DNA from: JAAZKA01 sp034926225
GTDB taxonomy: Bacteria > Bacillota > Clostridia > Oscillospirales > QAMX01
Length of the DNA stretch: 64,000 nucleotides
NCBI GenBank assembly: GCA_034926225.1
Contig: JAYFRF010000013.1
Coordinates: 133,557-197,556 of the forward strand
Direction of reading: 5' to 3'
Shown: positions 60,164 to 64,000 of the stretch, piece after piece
Position numbering within the stretch: the first letter of the stretch is position 1
Layout: each line of letters starts with the position of its first letter
Made by a program: the position numbers and the translations under genes
The notes under the pieces: model-generated
Database searches by the model: none
What the model saw: only the letters and a program-made list of their open reading frames with translations
What the model was told of the DNA's origin: nothing

Positions 60164-62365
60164 GTGAAAAAGAGAGATCAGGGCTTTTTCCGCACGTTCA
60201 CGCTGAACCTTGTTATTGTGCTGATGATCGCAGCCTCTTTGTGTATGCTCTCGGTTCAGGTACGTTCGGTTATCCAGCAGGGAGAACGGGAAAACAGCGC
60301 CGAAGTGCTTTCGGCGGGACTTTCCCGTTTGACGGAGCAGCTTGACAACGTCGACAGCGCGATCCTCGCAATGGGGAACAAGCTGGAGGCCGTCAGTAAA
60401 AACGGCATTCACAAATATGATGTCGTTACAATGCTTTCGGCGCGCGATCAGATTAAAACGATTCTCTCAGAGAATTCCCTTTTATCCGATATCGCGCTCG
60501 TGTACTCCGACCGTGATCTGGTAATTACGAAGGATGAGATTTATTACAGTGTCGACGATTTTCTGAACCATTTCCGGATAACCGGCATGGATCTCTCTGT
60601 CTTTTGGGATTACACAGGCGGGAGCGGCCTGGCCACGGAACGCGATCAACCTTGCGAGAGTATTCAGCGTTTTGATTATGCAGAGGTGAAAACAGCGTTT
60701 TGCGCGAGCTTTCCTTTGGATATCCAACGTTATACCACAAACCGCGGCGTAGCTTTTATCTTCATCAACCGCGAATCGCTATTAAACGTGACAGTGCCGG
60801 AATCCCTGCGCTCTTATGTGGATTTTACCCTCTACAGCCGGCGCAGTGCCGGTGACACGCTTCTGACAGCCTATTCTCCAGCCGTGGGGTCTGCTTCCGA
60901 CCCTAGTTTTTTTGTACAGGTTGTCAATTCCACGGGTACGCTCTCAGCGTCGGTCACGATCGGAAACGCGTATCTCGACATGCGCATGAAAACGATCGAC
61001 CAATTTATGATTGGTATCCTACTGCTTACCCTGCTTGCTGGGTTTGCGACGGCGCTTTGGGCTTCAAGGATGCAGAACCGTCCGATGCGTAAGGTTTTGG
61101 CGAGATTGACGGATCGGGGCCTTTTAATCTCGCCTGACAAGAATGTCTACACGGGGCTTTTGGATTCCGTGGAAAACCTGATGGAGGAGCGCGAAAATGT
61201 GACGAAATCGCTGTCCCGCTATCAGACATCCCTGCGCGACAATCTGCTCGACAGGCTCTTCTCCCAAGTTACGCTGCCCCCACAGATATCCGAAACGCTT
61301 ACGGCTGAGCTGGAGGATTTTCCGGACAAGGTTCTCGTCTTTTGCGGCAAGATTGTATTCGAATACGCGGATACGAACAGTTCCATGGAACTTGTGCTGC
61401 TCATGATTCTCGAGTTCCTGCGCCGCAGCTTTCCGAAGGGTACGATTCTGCATTCGACGGATACGTTGACATTCGGCCTGCTGTATCCGATGCCGGACGG
61501 GCGCAGGGTGGCGGAGGAAGCCCTATCCGCTGCGCTCGCCGAGGTTCCGAAACGCTTTTCCGCGCAGGTATGCGTAATTTGCGGCGGAGAGACGGACGAT
61601 ATCGGAAGAGTTGGGCTCTTTTACGAAAGAGCCCAACTTCTGTTCGCACGCACGCCGATCAGCGAGAGAAGAACCGGAATTTTGAAACCGGTCGAGGAGG
61701 GCGCGAACACGGACTCTCAGGGGTGGCGCATGCTGCAGTCGCTTTATCAGGCCATGGCAGCCGGCGACGCGGACAGCGCTGCCGAGGCTGTTAAAGTGTT
61801 TTTTACATGTCCGGCGGACATGGAGACCATCGGCCTGCATACACGTTTTATCGTTCTGCGGACACACATTCTCTTGAACAGCCGCGAGCTCGTACCGGAA
61901 GCTCCGCCGCCCTACATCGAGCAAATGCTTATGCAGGAGAGCCCCGATCTGTTTTTACATCGGTTGCAAGAAGCTTCGCGTATCGTTTGCGCGAACGTCG
62001 TCGAGAAGCGGCGGACGGTAGCCGACAGTCAGTTCCGAGAGTTCTTAGACTATCTTGACACGCATTTCGACGACAGCTCACTTTGCGCATCCTCTATGGC
62101 GGACGAGTTCGGTATGTCTGAAAAATACCTGTTTAACATTTTCAAAAAAAAGACCGGCTATTCGCCTGTCTCTTATTTGCAGTACATACGGATGCGACAT
62201 GCGACCGAGCTTTTGTGCCGGGACGATATGTCCGTACAGGAGATTGCAGAGAAAGTCGGGTTTTCCAATTTCGGAACTTTCTATAAGGCATTCAAACGGC
62301 AGTTCGGAATCGCGCCGAGTGTGTATCGGGAGATTCACCAGACAAAGCTCGAAAAAAGATTATAA
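60164..62365 (+). CDS. Membrane-bound AraC-family regulator (YesN/YtdP-like)
   Basis: A 733-residue one-component regulator: membrane segment at about 10-33, an extracellular sensor of about 240 residues, second segment near 283-305, a cytoplasmic linker region, and a C-terminal double helix-turn-helix of AraC type (FGMSEKYLFNIFKKKTGYSP, then IAEKVGFSNFGTFYKAFKRQ). It should sense an extracellular glycan or the loaded binding protein and switch on the divergent transporter. GTG at 60164 has GGGAGG eight bases upstream. Confidence 0.9.
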   Translation: MKKRDQGFFRTFTLNLVIVLMIAASLCMLSVQVRSVIQQGERENSAEVLSAGLSRLTEQLDNVDSAILAMGNKLEAVSKNGIHKYDVVTMLSARDQIKTILSENSLLSDIALVYSDRDLVITKDEIYYSVDDFLNHFRITGMDLSVFWDYTGGSGLATERDQPCESIQRFDYAEVKTAFCASFPLDIQRYTTNRGVAFIFINRESLLNVTVPESLRSYVDFTLYSRRSAGDTLLTAYSPAVGSASDPSFFVQVVNSTGTLSASVTIGNAYLDMRMKTIDQFMIGILLLTLLAGFATALWASRMQNRPMRKVLARLTDRGLLISPDKNVYTGLLDSVENLMEERENVTKSLSRYQTSLRDNLLDRLFSQVTLPPQISETLTAELEDFPDKVLVFCGKIVFEYADTNSSMELVLLMILEFLRRSFPKGTILHSTDTLTFGLLYPMPDGRRVAEEALSAALAEVPKRFSAQVCVICGGETDDIGRVGLFYERAQLLFARTPISERRTGILKPVEEGANTDSQGWRMLQSLYQAMAAGDADSAAEAVKVFFTCPADMETIGLHTRFIVLRTHILLNSRELVPEAPPPYIEQMLMQESPDLFLHRLQEASRIVCANVVEKRRTVADSQFREFLDYLDTHFDDSSLCASSMADEFGMSEKYLFNIFKKKTGYSPVSYLQYIRMRHATELLCRDDMSVQEIAEKVGFSNFGTFYKAFKRQFGIAPSVYREIHQTKLEKRL

Positions 62366-62521
62366 CCACGAAAGCGGTGTGATTTTGATTCAACAGAGGT
62401 AAATACTACGGTAAAAAGAACGGCTTCCGCAAATGGAAATACCAAAACAGCATACGCATTCTTAAGCACAGGTCTCAGATTGTTATATAAAATAGGTTTT
62501 ATCCCTTTGTTATTATAACAT

Positions 62522-62752
62522 TTATATCAATTCGAGTTTCCTGTTCGCATATGGTGATATCAAGGATTTCACCAATTCCTTTTTCGCTAATTTCTCGCCG
62601 ATAAAAATGGCTTTACAGTGACCGAAATCATGTTGTCCCTCGTCTATCGCTATTCCAGAGACCATTATTTGACGATCAATGTCAATATAACAGCCGGATA
62701 AGGATATAAGATTTATTAGGAGGATAAAGAATATTACAATTTTTCTTCGCAT
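62522..62752 (-). pseudogene. Ger(x)C-type germination lipoprotein, internally deleted
   Basis: A 76-residue product: signal peptide with lipobox SLSGC, then DRQIMVSGIAID as in GerC proteins, then a jump to CKAIFIGEKLAKK, which in full-length proteins (about 370 residues) lies well downstream. The C-terminal domain is missing. It looks like a decayed gene. Confidence 0.65.
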
Positions 62753-62753
62753 T

Positions 62754-63317
62754 TTATTCTTTCCTTATACGGTCTTTTTGTTCAAAGACAGGTCTCTTAG
62801 TCATGTATTTCCATGGGGCGCGAACTACCCTGTCCTTTGCTTCTCCAAATTTATTGGGTGTCAGGTGTGAGGTATAAATAACACCAAATGACTTAAGCGA
62901 AAACAGAATTATCAGAAGACCGATGAAGGCAAACACATAGCCATACAGTCCAAGAAGACCTGCGGATAATAAAAACGTTAAGCGTAATATAATTGCTGCA
63001 CCCATAAGTTTCGTATTTATTAAGCCGGTAATAGCTGTAATTACAATAATGATAACCATGGGCGCGCTGATGAATTTAGCTTCTACAGCCGCTTGACCTA
63101 CTACTATGGCACCGACAATGCTGAGCGCCTGCCCGATGTTCGAGGGCATTCTTATACCTGCTTCACGAATGATTTCAAAAGTTATTAGCATTATGATACA
63201 TTCCAACACTGTAGGAAAAGGAATACCTTGCCGCGCTTGAATAATACTAAGCGCAAGATCCGTTGGTATCATTTCTCTGTGAAAGCTTGTAAAGGCTAAA
63301 TAGTCGCCAAGGCTACC
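62754..63317 (-). pseudogene. GerA/SpoVAF-family germinant receptor subunit, C-terminal half only
   Basis: Homology begins near 63305 with YLAFTSFHREMIPTDLALSI and continues through the membrane region (IREAGIRMPSNIGQALSIVG, ITAITGLINTK) to the end. The N-terminal soluble domain is gone; upstream codons of the open frame come from transposase sequence read backwards. Its stop nearly abuts the GerC-type start, the usual gerA-gerC order. Confidence 0.75.
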
Positions 63318-64000
63318 ATGCGCATTCGGCATAAGCCTGGAGATGCGATGGAAGTTGACTGGGCAGGCGATACCATTCCCATGTTCGATTCTATTGCGGC
63401 GTTGCGGGATCAGAAGTTCTTTTCCACCCGTGAAGTGTGCCAAGCGGTTGCTAAAAAAGCTGGAGGAGTTGAATGACAGGAAGTTCAAGCAACTCGCCGG
63501 CACTCGCCGCAGCGCGTATTTGGAAGAAGAAAAGTCGTTTATGCTGCCGCTTCCGGCCTCCGAATTTGAGCCTGCCGTCTGGTCAGTAGTAAAAGTGCCG
63601 AACGACTATCTAATTACGGACGGACGCAACAAATACTCTGTTCCCTACAACCTGATCGGCGAGAAAGTCGATATTCGGGTTACGCGCAATATTGTCGAGG
63701 TGTTTTACCATGGCAATCGCGTGGCAAGCCACCGCAGACTGAACACCATGCAGCATGACCCGATGGTGAAACTGGAGCATATGTCACAGGAGTACCAGAA
63801 ATACCTTGCCTACAACGCGGACGACTTCAAAAGATGGGCTATGTCGGTTGGCTCAATGACCGAGAAAGTGGTGCAATCTTTTCTGGAATCCGGCAAAGCC
63901 GTTGAGCAGGGCTACAAAGCCTGTGCCGGTTTGAAACGGTTGGGGGATCGGTACGATTCCAAGCGCGGCATGGGCTCAACGCACCGAAAGAGAATGCTGG
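63318..64000 (+). mobile_element. IS21-family istA transposase remnant (runs off window end)
   Basis: Frame 1 from 63318 reads MRIRHKPGDAMEVDWAGDTI then jumps to IAALRDQKFFS and stops at 63476; frame 2 from 63460 continues LEELNDRKFKQLAG, RRSAYLEEEKSFMLPLP, KYSVPYNLIGEKVDIRVT to the window end. These are IstA parts from the start of the integrase core and from its C-terminal side. The catalytic core between them is deleted, the N-terminus is missing and a one-base insertion in AAAAAAG shifts the frame, so the transposase is dead. Confidence 0.85.

Noticed and set aside
63420..63480. Programmed frameshift in istA at AAAAAAG
   Set aside because: Reaching the second frame needs a +1 shift, and the catalytic core is deleted, so decay explains it better.

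Overview
The window looks like a chromosomal segment of a spore-forming anaerobic member of the Bacillota, class Clostridia, probably an Oscillospirales-type organism of moderately high GC. The evidence is gene content. There is the clostridial order HI0933 flavoprotein - HutP-like - cmk - plsC - ispH/rpsA fusion, and sporulation genes (spmAB, CotF-type coat proteins, ger remnants). The metabolism visible here is oxygen-sensitive (HdrABC, Hcp, many ferredoxin-type proteins), and promoters are of the TTGACA/TATAAT class with strong Shine-Dalgarno sites.

Layout. 1-4.7 kb: minus-strand genes (TldD-type protease, polyprenyl-phosphate transporter, creatininase family, Gfo/Idh/MocA oxidoreductase, ROK regulator). 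4.9-11.4 kb: a plus-strand housekeeping run from an RsuA/RluB pseudouridine synthase to the IspH-S1 fusion. 11.5-18.7 kb: hpf, coat proteins, lipoate ligase, spmAB, manA, HAD phosphatase, YitT, BioY. 18.9-22.1 kb: tRNA-Ala(GGC), an orphan sugar-binding lipoprotein with an operator palindrome, and an acetyltransferase behind a leader holding two coupled mini-ORFs and a terminator. 22.3-26.4 kb: sulfur metabolism (LysR, O-acetylhomoserine sulfhydrylase, Rrf2 regulator, mnmA). 26.5-31.1 kb: a GH95-like glycosidase and a membrane GGDEF protein.

31.7-43.2 kb is the most interesting part. One tight operon encodes a predicted malate dehydrogenase, class II fumarase, HdrB, HdrC, HdrA, an MvhD/FlxD-like protein, two AsrA-like iron-sulfur proteins, an FlxA-like FAD/NAD(P)H protein, a fumarate-reductase-type iron-sulfur subunit and flavoprotein, and a small PQ-loop membrane protein. 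Together these suggest a soluble NADH-dependent fumarate reductase tied to flavin-based electron bifurcation through HdrA. This would make succinate formation (oxaloacetate - malate - fumarate - succinate) yield reduced ferredoxin.

43.3-52.1 kb: VOC protein, a small aldolase/2-hydroxyacid dehydrogenase operon with two paralogous proteins of unknown function, AlkZ-related and DUF3795 proteins behind a 15-bp inverted repeat, AsnB, a zinc-ribbon protein with a leader hairpin, DUF1801, GNAT and an Imm5-like immunity protein. 52.1-55.6 kb: an HcpR-type nitrosative-stress module (Crp/Fnr regulator, ferredoxin-like protein, cupin, half-rubredoxin remnant, hcp). 55.9-62.4 kb: an LplABC-type carbohydrate ABC transporter and a divergent membrane-bound AraC/YesN-type regulator. 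62.5-64 kb: decayed ger genes abutting a defective IS21-type istA that runs off the window end.
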